Assembly: GCA_021201655.1 (NCBI GenBank)
Contig: JAJQEL010000046.1
Span: 1-39,625, forward strand
Source: Erysipelotrichaceae bacterium
GTDB lineage: Bacteria > Bacillota_I > Bacilli_A > Erysipelotrichales > Coprobacillaceae
Reading direction: 5' to 3'
Length of the DNA: 39,625 bases
Shown here: in pieces, positions 7,456 through 14,706 of the stretch
Numbering within the stretch: the stretch's first letter is position 1
Layout of the letters: every line of letters begins with the position of its first letter
The notes under the pieces: model-generated
Told to the model about the DNA's origin: nothing
Databases searched by the model: none
Seen by the model: only the letters and a program-made list of their open reading frames with translations
Program-made: the position numbers and the translations under genes

Positions 7456-8208
7456 TTATTCACCATTTGCCTTTCTTACACAATTCATTGCATTTAAACT
7501 ACGAGGATAACCTATATAAGGTAAACATTGAGAAATAACTTTCATTAAAAACGCTTTATCATTACCTAAACCAATATTCGCTGCAGCATGACTTGTAAGT
7601 TGTGGTTCACAACCACCTTGAGCTGCCAGAAAACAAAATGTAATCATTTCTCTTTGCTTATAATTTAAACCGCCTCGCGTATAATAATCACCAAAACAAT
7701 TGTCCGTTAACCAAACATTGATATGCTTAGCATCATCTGCACCTTTCTTATAATAATCTCGCATACTCTCACCAAAGATATCTAATTGTGCTTTCGCACC
7801 TGCTTGTAATCTTGTATCTGGTGTTGTTGTAGATTGACTCTCTAATGGTAAGGCAAAATCATGTGCTTTACAAAAATCATTCACTGCATGTAAGAATGGA
7901 TATGCTCTACCAATACCTAAATATGCCGTCCCTTGATAAACAATTTCTTTCATTTCAATAGGTGTTACTCCAAAATGATAAGCACCTGTAAGCATAGCTT
8001 TAAATTCATCAATACCTTGACAACCTAATAGTGTCGCTAATATAGCAAGAAATCTTGTCTTATCATCCAAATCATCATTATTAACAACCTCATCAAATGC
8101 AAAATTATCAAATAACTCTATAAACTCAGGATCTGTTTTCGCTAAAGATGAATCATAGCCAGGAAACATTTTTTCATGATAAGCTTTAACATTTTCACTT
8201 ATACTCAT
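7456..8208 (-). CDS. Carboxymuconolactone decarboxylase (CMD)-family protein, two domains
   Basis: The 250 residues contain two tandem CMD/AhpD-like helical domains, about residues 35-115 and 135-245. The second has the decarboxylase-like pattern MITFCFLAAQGGCEPQLTSH followed by a GLGND turn and YIGYPRSLNAM. Neither domain has the CxxC of AhpD peroxidases, so it resembles the non-thiol gamma-carboxymuconolactone decarboxylase branch; the actual reaction is unknown. It is the promoter-proximal gene of the leftward operon that continues with the broken reductase, the cupin, the ferredoxin-tailed reductase and the two flavoproteins. The pairing of CMD and cupin suggests a joint step on a small lactone or keto acid (inference). 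Confidence 0.85.
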   Translation of the reverse strand: MSISENVKAYHEKMFPGYDSSLAKTDPEFIELFDNFAFDEVVNNDDLDDKTRFLAILATLLGCQGIDEFKAMLTGAYHFGVTPIEMKEIVYQGTAYLGIGRAYPFLHAVNDFCKAHDFALPLESQSTTTPDTRLQAGAKAQLDIFGESMRDYYKKGADDAKHINVWLTDNCFGDYYTRGGLNYKQREMITFCFLAAQGGCEPQLTSHAAANIGLGNDKAFLMKVISQCLPYIGYPRSLNAMNCVRKANGE

Positions 8209-8234
8209 ACTTCATACCTTCTTTCTGTCTATAT

Positions 8235-8263
8235 TGTAATAACTAATTATTATTGAAACAATT
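8235..8263 (-). promoter_or_regulatory. Candidate promoter of the CMD operon
   Basis: On the minus strand TTGTTT (8258-8263) and TACAAT (8235-8240) have 17-base spacing, 27 bases upstream of the CMD start. The -35 is embedded in AAAATTGTTT and in a small inverted repeat TGAAA-N4-TTTCA (about 8256-8269), a possible operator. Confidence 0.5.
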
Positions 8264-8296
8264 TTCATTACTTATTGAATTCATTAGTTTTACTTA

Positions 8297-8325
8297 TAAA
8301 AAACGATGTTCAAATGAACATCGTT
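8297..8325 (-). terminator. Rho-independent terminator after the aldo/keto reductase
   Basis: A perfect 11-bp stem (8302-8312 with 8315-8325) with a 2-base loop is followed on the minus strand by a run of T. It overlaps the last base of the reductase stop codon and separates this gene from the CMD operon. Confidence 0.88.
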
Positions 8326-9335
8326 TATGCATTAAATTCTTTAAAATCATGATCTGCTTGTTTCAACATCTCTCTAATAGGTAAATGATATGGGCACCTT
8401 GTTTCGCATATTCCACATTGGATACATGCATCTGCTTTAACAGGTAACGAACCATATCTATCATTCGCCCATTCACGTAAATCATAGCGCTGCAAATAAC
8501 CTGCAAATAAGAAAACACTAGGTATATTAATACCAACAGTACATGGTGCACAATAATTACAACGTCTACAGAAATTTTCTCCTAATTGATCTTTAATATC
8601 CTGTATTTCTTTTAGTTCATTATCGCTAAGTGGTGATGTATTATTAAGAACTGCCATATTTTCATTGACTTCATCAACACTAGCCATACCAGGAATAATA
8701 AGTGTCACTTCATCAAATGACGCAATATAACGCAGTGCTAAAGTCCCATTTTCAATAGCTCCACCAGCTAATGGTTTCATTGCAATAAAACCAATATTTT
8801 TATCTTTACATTTCTTTATTAATTCTAATCCTTGATTTTCAACAATATTAAAAGGAAACATGATCGTTTCTACCCAAGGTAAATCTATGGCTGTTTCAAA
8901 GACTTCCAAAGAATGAGCCGTTAACCCAATATGACCTATTTGATTCTTATCTTTTGCTTCTAATAAAGCTTTTAAAGCGCCATTTTCACTTTGTACTGTT
9001 TCTAATTGTTCCATCGTTGGATTATGAACCTGATAAATATCAATATAATTTGTTCTAAGATTATTTAAAGATATTTGAATATCCTTTTTCATACTCTCAT
9101 AGTCACGTGACATTGATTTTGTCGCCAGAATAAAATCATCACGCATACCTTCGATAGCTTCACCTATATAGCTTTCTGATACTGTATAACCTCTAGCAGT
9201 ATCAATATAATTTCCACCTAGTTTTTTCATTTGTAGTAAGACATCTCTAGTTATTTTGGCATCCACCTTTTGAATAGGTATACCACCAAAACCAATTCGT
9301 CCTATTTCTAGATTTGTTTTTCCTAATATCGTCAT
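8325..9335 (-). CDS. Aldo/keto reductase with C-terminal 2x[4Fe-4S] ferredoxin domain
   Basis: This 336-residue protein has the same architecture as the reductase at 5017-6138 but is clearly a separate paralogue. The barrel carries D45, Y50, K73 and H104; the tail has C256, C259, C262, C265 and C304, C307, C310, C314 for two [4Fe-4S] clusters. The start at 9335 is set by AGGAGGGACAATTATG; an upstream in-frame ATG at 9356 lies before the ribosome binding site. It is transcribed alone, from a promoter with TATAAT at 9355-9360 (minus strand), and ends in its own terminator. Likely an NAD(P)H- or flavodoxin/ferredoxin-linked oxidoreductase; substrate unknown. Confidence 0.92.
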   Translation of the reverse strand: MTILGKTNLEIGRIGFGGIPIQKVDAKITRDVLLQMKKLGGNYIDTARGYTVSESYIGEAIEGMRDDFILATKSMSRDYESMKKDIQISLNNLRTNYIDIYQVHNPTMEQLETVQSENGALKALLEAKDKNQIGHIGLTAHSLEVFETAIDLPWVETIMFPFNIVENQGLELIKKCKDKNIGFIAMKPLAGGAIENGTLALRYIASFDEVTLIIPGMASVDEVNENMAVLNNTSPLSDNELKEIQDIKDQLGENFCRRCNYCAPCTVGINIPSVFLFAGYLQRYDLREWANDRYGSLPVKADACIQCGICETRCPYHLPIREMLKQADHDFKEFNA

Positions 9336-9422
9336 AATTGTCCCTCCTGAAACCATTATATATTTTTCGAATAAAGATGAAAATATAAATTTTTAATAAT
9401 TATCTAAAAAAAGGTAAGAATA

Positions 9423-9431
9423 TGCTATAAT
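9423..9431 (+). promoter_or_regulatory. Extended -10 promoter of nadE
   Basis: TGCTATAAT (9423-9431) is an ideal extended -10 element, 24 bases before the nadE start codon. No good -35 is seen at the expected place, which is normal for extended -10 promoters. Confidence 0.6.
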
Positions 9432-9454
9432 GGATACAATATTGGAGGTAGGTT

Positions 9455-11362
9455 ATGAAAGATGGATTTGTAAGAGTGGGTTGTGCAAGTTTTGAAGTTA
9501 AACTTGGACAAGTCAAAGAAAATGCAAAACAGATTATAGAATATGTTAAAAAAGCTAATGAAGTTCATTGTCAAACATTGGTTTTTCCTGAGTTATGTTT
9601 AAGTGGTTATACGATTGAAGATTTGTTTTATCAAAAAAGAGTACTTAATGAAGTATATGCACAATTAGAAGAAATTACTATTCAATCAGAAGATTTGGAT
9701 GTATTGTTTGTAGTTGGTGCACCTTTAGTACATATGAATAAATTATATAACTGTGCCATTGTGATTCATGATGGAGAAATATTAGGTGTTGTACCTAAGA
9801 CATATATTCCTACTTATCATGAATTCTATGAAGGAAGACATTTTACAAGTGGCCCTGAGGATTCGACTATTATTAATATTAATGGGGTTTATTATCCTTT
9901 TGGGACAAATATTTTATTTATCGATGAAGCTCATGATTATTTTAAGTTTGGTATCGAAATATGTGAAGACTTATGGGCTCCACTACCACCAAGTACCAGA
10001 CATTGTCTTAATGGTGCAACTTTGATATTAAACCCTTCAGCTAGTAATGATTTAACGGCTAAATCTGATTATCGAAGATTGTTGGTATCATCTCATAGTG
10101 CAAGATTAGTTTGTGGATATGTTTATTGTAATGCAGGATTAGGTGAATCAACAACTGATGTGGTTTTTTCTAATCATCATATAATAGGAGAAAATGGTAA
10201 TATTGTAGCAGAGTCTAAGCAATATGAAGAAGGTCTAATTTATACGGATTTAGATCTAGAAAAAATGCAAACTGAACGTGTTGAAATGACAACTTATGAA
10301 AATAGAGATGATGATTATGAATACGTTTATTTCTATCATGATGAAGTTGATTTAGATTTGAAACGTTACTATGATCCTCAACCATTTGTACCTAGTCAAA
10401 AAGATAAACGAGCTTTGCGTTGTAAAGAAGTTTTTAATATTCAAATTCATGGATTAATGCAAAGATTAAAGGCTGCTCATATTAAAAAAGTCGTTATTGG
10501 TATATCAGGGGGGTTAGATTCGACTTTAGCCTTATTGGTTGCTAGTATGGCTTATCAGGAGTTAGGTTATCCTTCCACTGATATTATCGCGGTGACGATG
10601 CCTTGTTTTGGTACAACAAGCCGTACTAAAAGCAATGCGATTAAAATGATGGAAGAATTAAATGTCACATCAAAAGTCATTGATATTGGTGAAGCCGTTA
10701 TGAAACATTTTGAAGACATTGGTCATGATGAAGCTGTTCATGATGTCACTTACGAAAACTGTCAAGCCAGAGAAAGAACACAAGTATTGATGGATATTGC
10801 CAATCAAGAAGGTGGTATTGTTATTGGTACGGGTGATTTATCAGAAGTGGCTTTAGGATGGTCTACTTATAATGGTGATCATATGAGTATGTATGGTGTT
10901 AATGTGTCTGTACCAAAAACATTGGTTAGATATTTGGTTGATTATGTTTCATCATTGTATAAAGATCAACCATTGGAATCTATTTTACAGGATATCTTAA
11001 ATACCCCTGTTTCTCCAGAGTTATTACCTGCAAAAGATAATGAAATTGTTCAAAAAACAGAAGATATAGTAGGTCCATATGAACTTCATGATTTCTTCTT
11101 ATATCATCATGCAAGATTCCATTATGAACCTAGAAAACTCTATCATATTGCTTGTCATACCTATAAAGATAAATACACACCTGAAACAATCAAAAAATGG
11201 TTAACATTATTCTATCGTCGTTTCTTTACCCAACAATTTAAACGTTCATGTATTCCTGATGGACCTAAAGTTGGTAGTGTGGCACTTTCACCTAGAGGTG
11301 ATTTAAGAATGCCTAGTGATGCTAACGTACAATTGTGGTTAGAAGAATGTGAGAAATTATAA
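9455..11362 (+). CDS. nadE: Glutamine-dependent NAD+ synthase
   Basis: The 635-residue enzyme amidates nicotinate adenine dinucleotide to NAD+, the last step of NAD synthesis, using glutamine. The N-terminal nitrilase-type amidase domain (about 1-280) shows the catalytic triad E46, K115 and C170 (in IEICEDLW). The C-terminal synthetase domain has the ATP pyrophosphatase loop SGGLDS near 350-356 and the NAD synthase pattern GTGDLSEVALGW. The length is typical of the fused eukaryotic/actinobacterial-style enzyme rather than the 270-residue ammonia-dependent form. GGAGGT precedes the ATG. It stands alone between its own promoter and a terminator. Confidence 0.97.
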   Translation: MKDGFVRVGCASFEVKLGQVKENAKQIIEYVKKANEVHCQTLVFPELCLSGYTIEDLFYQKRVLNEVYAQLEEITIQSEDLDVLFVVGAPLVHMNKLYNCAIVIHDGEILGVVPKTYIPTYHEFYEGRHFTSGPEDSTIININGVYYPFGTNILFIDEAHDYFKFGIEICEDLWAPLPPSTRHCLNGATLILNPSASNDLTAKSDYRRLLVSSHSARLVCGYVYCNAGLGESTTDVVFSNHHIIGENGNIVAESKQYEEGLIYTDLDLEKMQTERVEMTTYENRDDDYEYVYFYHDEVDLDLKRYYDPQPFVPSQKDKRALRCKEVFNIQIHGLMQRLKAAHIKKVVIGISGGLDSTLALLVASMAYQELGYPSTDIIAVTMPCFGTTSRTKSNAIKMMEELNVTSKVIDIGEAVMKHFEDIGHDEAVHDVTYENCQARERTQVLMDIANQEGGIVIGTGDLSEVALGWSTYNGDHMSMYGVNVSVPKTLVRYLVDYVSSLYKDQPLESILQDILNTPVSPELLPAKDNEIVQKTEDIVGPYELHDFFLYHHARFHYEPRKLYHIACHTYKDKYTPETIKKWLTLFYRRFFTQQFKRSCIPDGPKVGSVALSPRGDLRMPSDANVQLWLEECEKL

Positions 11363-11387
11363 AAGCACGATTAATTCGTGCTTTTTT
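11361..11387. terminator. Bidirectional terminator between nadE and the TetR gene
   Basis: A 10-bp stem (AAAAGCACGA/TCGTGCTTTT, 11361-11370 with 11376-11385) and 5-base loop has T runs on both strands. It overlaps the last bases of nadE and borders the stop codon of the convergent TetR gene. Confidence 0.88.
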
Positions 11388-11964
11388 AAATCTCATAAGG
11401 ATTCTTTCCTGCTTTTTCAAACAATTTCTCCATACCAATAGAACGCATCTGCGTAATCATTCTAGCCATTTCTTCTACTTCAACATTCATATCAGACAAT
11501 ATCCAAGACAATATCCAAGACAATGTCATACTAGAGGATGCTGTTGCATGATAAATAGTAGCAAAATAGAGTGTTTCAGGTAATTCTTCACCATAGAGTT
11601 CCTGATGCCATTTTAAATCAAATTCTTTACAATGTTCAAAAATATAATCCTTTAAACAATTCTGACCTTCTATCATGCAAGCTTCTTTCATAAACTTCTT
11701 ATACTTTAACATATTATCAAATGATATAACTAATGAATCATAAAAAGATAAATGAAGATTATGATCATTAAAATCAGGTATGATTTTATTTTCATAAATA
11801 TATTGTATCAAATGATTCTTATCTAAAAAGTGATTATAAAAAGATTGTTTACTGACTTTTGTATATGATAATAATTGTTTGATTGTAATAGTTGATAATG
11901 ATTGTGTTTTATTGAGTTCTAATAATCCATTAGCTAATATTTCTTTAATATCTAGTGCCATCAT
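11386..11964 (-). CDS. TetR/AcrR-family transcriptional regulator
   Basis: The 192-residue protein has a TetR-type HTH at about residues 8-55, including ITIKQLLSYTKVSKQSFYNHF, and a helical C-terminal ligand/dimer domain resembling the DhaS-like TetR_C branch. It diverges from the coiled-coil gene at 12052 over a 60-90 base spacer holding both promoters; this is the usual layout for a TetR repressor and its target. An odd point is SWILSWILSD near residue 148, caused by an exact 12-base tandem duplication in the DNA (11495-11518), which adds four residues to one helix. GAGGTG precedes the double ATG start. Confidence 0.85.
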   Translation of the reverse strand: MMALDIKEILANGLLELNKTQSLSTITIKQLLSYTKVSKQSFYNHFLDKNHLIQYIYENKIIPDFNDHNLHLSFYDSLVISFDNMLKYKKFMKEACMIEGQNCLKDYIFEHCKEFDLKWHQELYGEELPETLYFATIYHATASSSMTLSWILSWILSDMNVEVEEMARMITQMRSIGMEKLFEKAGKNPYEI

Positions 11965-11996
11965 GTTTCACCTCTTTAAAAATTATAACATGATTA

Positions 11997-12026
11997 TTGA
12001 ATTATTTGTATTAAATAATGTACAAT
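11997..12026 (+). promoter_or_regulatory. Promoter with internal inverted repeat (candidate TetR operator)
   Basis: TTGAAT (11997-12002) and TACAAT (12021-12026) are 18 bases apart upstream of the coiled-coil gene. Between them lies an inverted repeat ATTATTT-N5-AAATAAT (12001-12019), placed where a TetR dimer would block polymerase. The divergent TetR gene has TATAAT on the minus strand just to the left. Confidence 0.5.
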
Positions 12027-12051
12027 GATAACAGTTGAAGGTGGTGCTATT

Positions 12052-12573
12052 ATGTTTGATATTAAATATTATAATAATCTTTGTAGTGAAATTGAAAAGA
12101 AGCGAATTGAAAAAGAGAATAACGAAAAAATTATAAGTGAATATGAACACAAAATCGAACAATATAATAAGAAATTAGAAATATATCATGACAAAATTGA
12201 AATACTTGAGAACAAATTCTTAAAAAACAAAATATCTCAGCTTCAAGAAGAACTTTATAAATGTTGTGACGAACAAGATAAATGCTATGATGAGTATATG
12301 GATTGTCTTAAAAAATATCACACTTTTAATACTGAACATTTTAAATTATTTGAAGATTATATACAATTATTAGAAAAGCAGAGTGACTATTATAATAAAT
12401 ATCCTACTGAAGTTAAGCAGATAGAAGCGAAAAAGGAATTGAATGTTCAAAATAAAAAATTAAAAGAACAAGAAACTGAAAAAGATATTGATTATGAAGA
12501 TATAACGACTATTAAAACACACAAAAAGGAGCCTCGTAAAAAACAGCGTCATAAAAATAGAAAACGTAAATAG
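12052..12573 (+). CDS. Coiled-coil protein of unknown function
   Basis: The 173-residue product is almost entirely charged helix (Lys/Glu-rich heptads such as EKENNEKIISEYEHKIEQYN through about residue 130), with cysteines in a CCDEQDKCYDEYMDC patch near the middle, and a strongly basic tail ending KKEPRKKQRHKNRKRK. No signal peptide or membrane segment is seen. The start at 12052 is chosen for the AAGGTGG just upstream; the frame stays open to 12025. The acidic/basic coiled coil plus basic tail suggests an oligomer that binds nucleic acid or a membrane, but no family is recognised. Its divergent TetR neighbour probably controls it. Confidence 0.7.
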   Translation: MFDIKYYNNLCSEIEKKRIEKENNEKIISEYEHKIEQYNKKLEIYHDKIEILENKFLKNKISQLQEELYKCCDEQDKCYDEYMDCLKKYHTFNTEHFKLFEDYIQLLEKQSDYYNKYPTEVKQIEAKKELNVQNKKLKEQETEKDIDYEDITTIKTHKKEPRKKQRHKNRKRK

Positions 12574-12649
12574 AATTCATGAGTAACCATAAATTTTTTG
12601 ACTTTTTAACGAAAAAGTCCATATTTAGACCTATTGATAATTTGGTTTG

Positions 12650-12677
12650 TTGTAAAATAATATGTAAGCTTTATAAT
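12650..12677 (+). promoter_or_regulatory. Promoter of the monooxygenase/aldo-keto reductase pair
   Basis: TTGTAA (12650-12655) and TATAAT (12672-12677) are spaced 16 bases, 22-25 bases upstream of the start codons. A hairpin without T tract (12600-12619) lies before it. Confidence 0.55.
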
Positions 12678-12701
12678 ATAGACAACAAGGAGGTACTAAT
12701 G

Positions 12702-13034
12702 ATGAGTATTGTGATGAATTTGTATTATACAGGAACCAATGGAAATGCAAGAAAGTTTGCTGAAGAGATGGAAAATAGTGGTGTTGCACAGAAAATAAGA
12801 GAAGAAGATGGTAATGAGAAGTATCAATATTTTTTATGTATGGATGATCCAGAAACAGTTTTATTGATTGATTCATGGGTGAATCAAGAAGCGATTGATA
12901 TTCATCATGCTTCACCTATGATGGATGATTTAGCAAGACTTAGAGAAAAGTATGATTTATATATGAGAGCAGAAAGATATTTAAGTGATGATGCTGGTAT
13001 ACCAGATAGTGATAAAGATTTTATAAAAGATTAG
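12702..13034 (+). CDS. Antibiotic biosynthesis monooxygenase (ABM)-family protein
   Basis: The 110-residue protein is a small alpha+beta ferredoxin-like barrel of the ABM/YgiN type, which includes quinol monooxygenases and heme-modifying relatives. The family pattern is visible as the N-terminal beta strand, the helix NARKFAEEMENSG, and DSWVNQEAIDIHHASPMMDD (about 63-82) with the conserved histidine. The start is 12702 (ATG at 12699 is the alternative); AGGAGG lies 5-8 bases upstream. The frame extends further upstream but lacks coding character there. It is 9 bases ahead of an aldo/keto reductase, with which it shares a promoter; reaction unknown. Confidence 0.85.
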   Translation: MSIVMNLYYTGTNGNARKFAEEMENSGVAQKIREEDGNEKYQYFLCMDDPETVLLIDSWVNQEAIDIHHASPMMDDLARLREKYDLYMRAERYLSDDAGIPDSDKDFIKD

Positions 13035-13043
13035 GAGAAAATA

Positions 13044-14027
13044 ATGAAATATACACAATTAGGAAATTCAGATTTAAAAGTTTCTAGAATATGTTTAGGA
13101 TGTATGGGATTTGGTGATGCTAGTCAAGGTATGCATTCATGGACATTACCTTATGAAGAATCAGAAAAGATTATAAAGTATGCATTGGATTCAGGCATTA
13201 ATTTCTTTGATACAGCGATGGCTTATCAAAGTGGAACCAGTGAAGAATATTTAGGTAAAGCATTAAAAAAGTATGCGAAAAGAGAAGAAGTTGTTATAGC
13301 AACTAAGTTCACTCCTAAGCATACTGATAATACTTATCAATATATTGAAGAATGTTTGAATAATAGTTTAAAGCGTTTAGATGTTGATTATATTGATTTG
13401 TATATTATGCATATGTGGGATTATGAAACGCCTATCAAAGAAACAATGGAGGCTTTAAATGAATTTGTGAAGCAAGGAAAAATCAAATATATTGGTATTT
13501 CTAACTGTTTTGCTTATCAATTGGCTAAAGCCAATATGATTGCGAAAATGCATGGTTGGGCAGAGTTTATTTCTGTACAAAATCATTTTAATTTGATTTT
13601 TAGAGAAGAAGAAAGAGAAATGGCTAAATTATGCAATGAAGATAATATTGCTATGACCCCTTATAGTGCACTTGCTAGTGGTCGTTTAGCAAAGCATCCT
13701 GGTGATACGTCTAAACGTATGCAAGAAGATAGCTATGCAAAAGGAAAGTATGATCAAACAGCTGTTCAGGATTTAAAGATTATTAAACGTGTCGAAGAAT
13801 TAGCTAACAAGCATAATGTTTCAATGAGTGAAATATCATTAGCCTGGTTACTTACAAAAGTCGCATCTCCAGTTGTTGGTGCAACAAAGTTTAGTCATAT
13901 TGATACAGCTGTTAAAGCTTGTGATATAACATTATCTGATGAAGAAATAACATATCTTGAAGAATTATACCAACCTCATAAATTAGTAGGTGTGATGGCC
14001 AACAACATTCCTAGTTCTTTTAAATAG
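13044..14027 (+). CDS. Aldo/keto reductase (YhdN/GSP69-like)
   Basis: The 327-residue protein is a complete aldo/keto reductase of the short, ferredoxin-less type, similar to general stress and YajO/YhdN proteins. The tetrad is D56, Y61, K88 and H123, and the NADP-binding C-terminal stretch VVGATKFSHIDTAVKA is present. It is the fourth aldo/keto reductase locus in 9 kb but groups with the broken copy at 6573-7449 rather than with the ferredoxin-tailed ones. It follows the ABM gene by 9 bases. Its 3' end overlaps the convergent XRE gene by 8 bases, so there is no terminator between them. Substrate unknown. Confidence 0.92.
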   Translation: MKYTQLGNSDLKVSRICLGCMGFGDASQGMHSWTLPYEESEKIIKYALDSGINFFDTAMAYQSGTSEEYLGKALKKYAKREEVVIATKFTPKHTDNTYQYIEECLNNSLKRLDVDYIDLYIMHMWDYETPIKETMEALNEFVKQGKIKYIGISNCFAYQLAKANMIAKMHGWAEFISVQNHFNLIFREEEREMAKLCNEDNIAMTPYSALASGRLAKHPGDTSKRMQEDSYAKGKYDQTAVQDLKIIKRVEELANKHNVSMSEISLAWLLTKVASPVVGATKFSHIDTAVKACDITLSDEEITYLEELYQPHKLVGVMANNIPSSFK

Positions 14028-14625
14028 GTACTGGAAATCCACCTGACATGGCCATTATAAACATAAATATCATTATTATAACGGGTAACATTAATAAGCA
14101 TAATGCAATGAATAAGGTTTGTTTATAAAACATGCCTTTTCTTTTGCGATAAAAACTATAAATCAACATAACAATACCACCAATTAAACCAATAAATGGT
14201 AATGCTACAAATATAAAAAACAATATAGCTGATATAAAATCACCATCTACTATAACCATTGATAAATCAATATAAAGAACGATTAGTGATACAACCAAAA
14301 TGATTATAAACATTAATAACAATGTTTTTCTTTCCTGTTGTCTTTGCTTGTTAGCCATTTCTAAGGTATCTGTTAAAGAATTATTGGCAACATCATTATG
14401 AATCATTGTATCATCTATTTTCTTAGATTGCATCAATTCAAGAATACTTACACCTAAAGCATCTGCTAAGGGTTCAATGGTATTAATATCAGGAAAGCCT
14501 ACACCTCTTTCCCAACGACTGACTGCCTTATCAGTCACATGTAATACTTCAGCCAAATCTGATTGTGTCATATGTTGATCCTTACGGCATTTTGCAATAA
14601 ATGCTCCAAATTTTTTAGCATCCAT
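14020..14625 (-). CDS. Membrane-anchored XRE-family regulator
   Basis: Residues 1-65 form a Cro/cI HTH (FGAFIAKCRKDQHMTQSDLA, then VTDKAVSRWERGVGFP); about residues 100-201 contain three hydrophobic segments (roughly 103-122, 131-158 and 170-195). Such HTH-plus-membrane proteins are frequent in Firmicutes and may sense the membrane or a partner, but the signal is unknown. GGAGGTG precedes the ATG. It is transcribed alone on the minus strand, with 80 bases separating it from hflX upstream, and overlaps the end of the convergent aldo/keto reductase by 8 bases. Confidence 0.87.
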   Translation of the reverse strand: MDAKKFGAFIAKCRKDQHMTQSDLAEVLHVTDKAVSRWERGVGFPDINTIEPLADALGVSILELMQSKKIDDTMIHNDVANNSLTDTLEMANKQRQQERKTLLLMFIIILVVSLIVLYIDLSMVIVDGDFISAILFFIFVALPFIGLIGGIVMLIYSFYRKRKGMFYKQTLFIALCLLMLPVIIMIFMFIMAMSGGFPVPI

Positions 14626-14706
14626 ACTTTCACCTCCATCAAAACCTTATCAAATACTTCTATTATTATCAACCGACGTATCGTTTAGTTATATTTTAGC
14701 AATCTT

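Noticed and set aside
12600-12619. Terminator after the coiled-coil gene (GACTTTTT/AAAAAGTC hairpin)
   Set aside because: An 8-bp AT-rich stem with no T tract on either strand; it may pause polymerase but is not convincing as a terminator.
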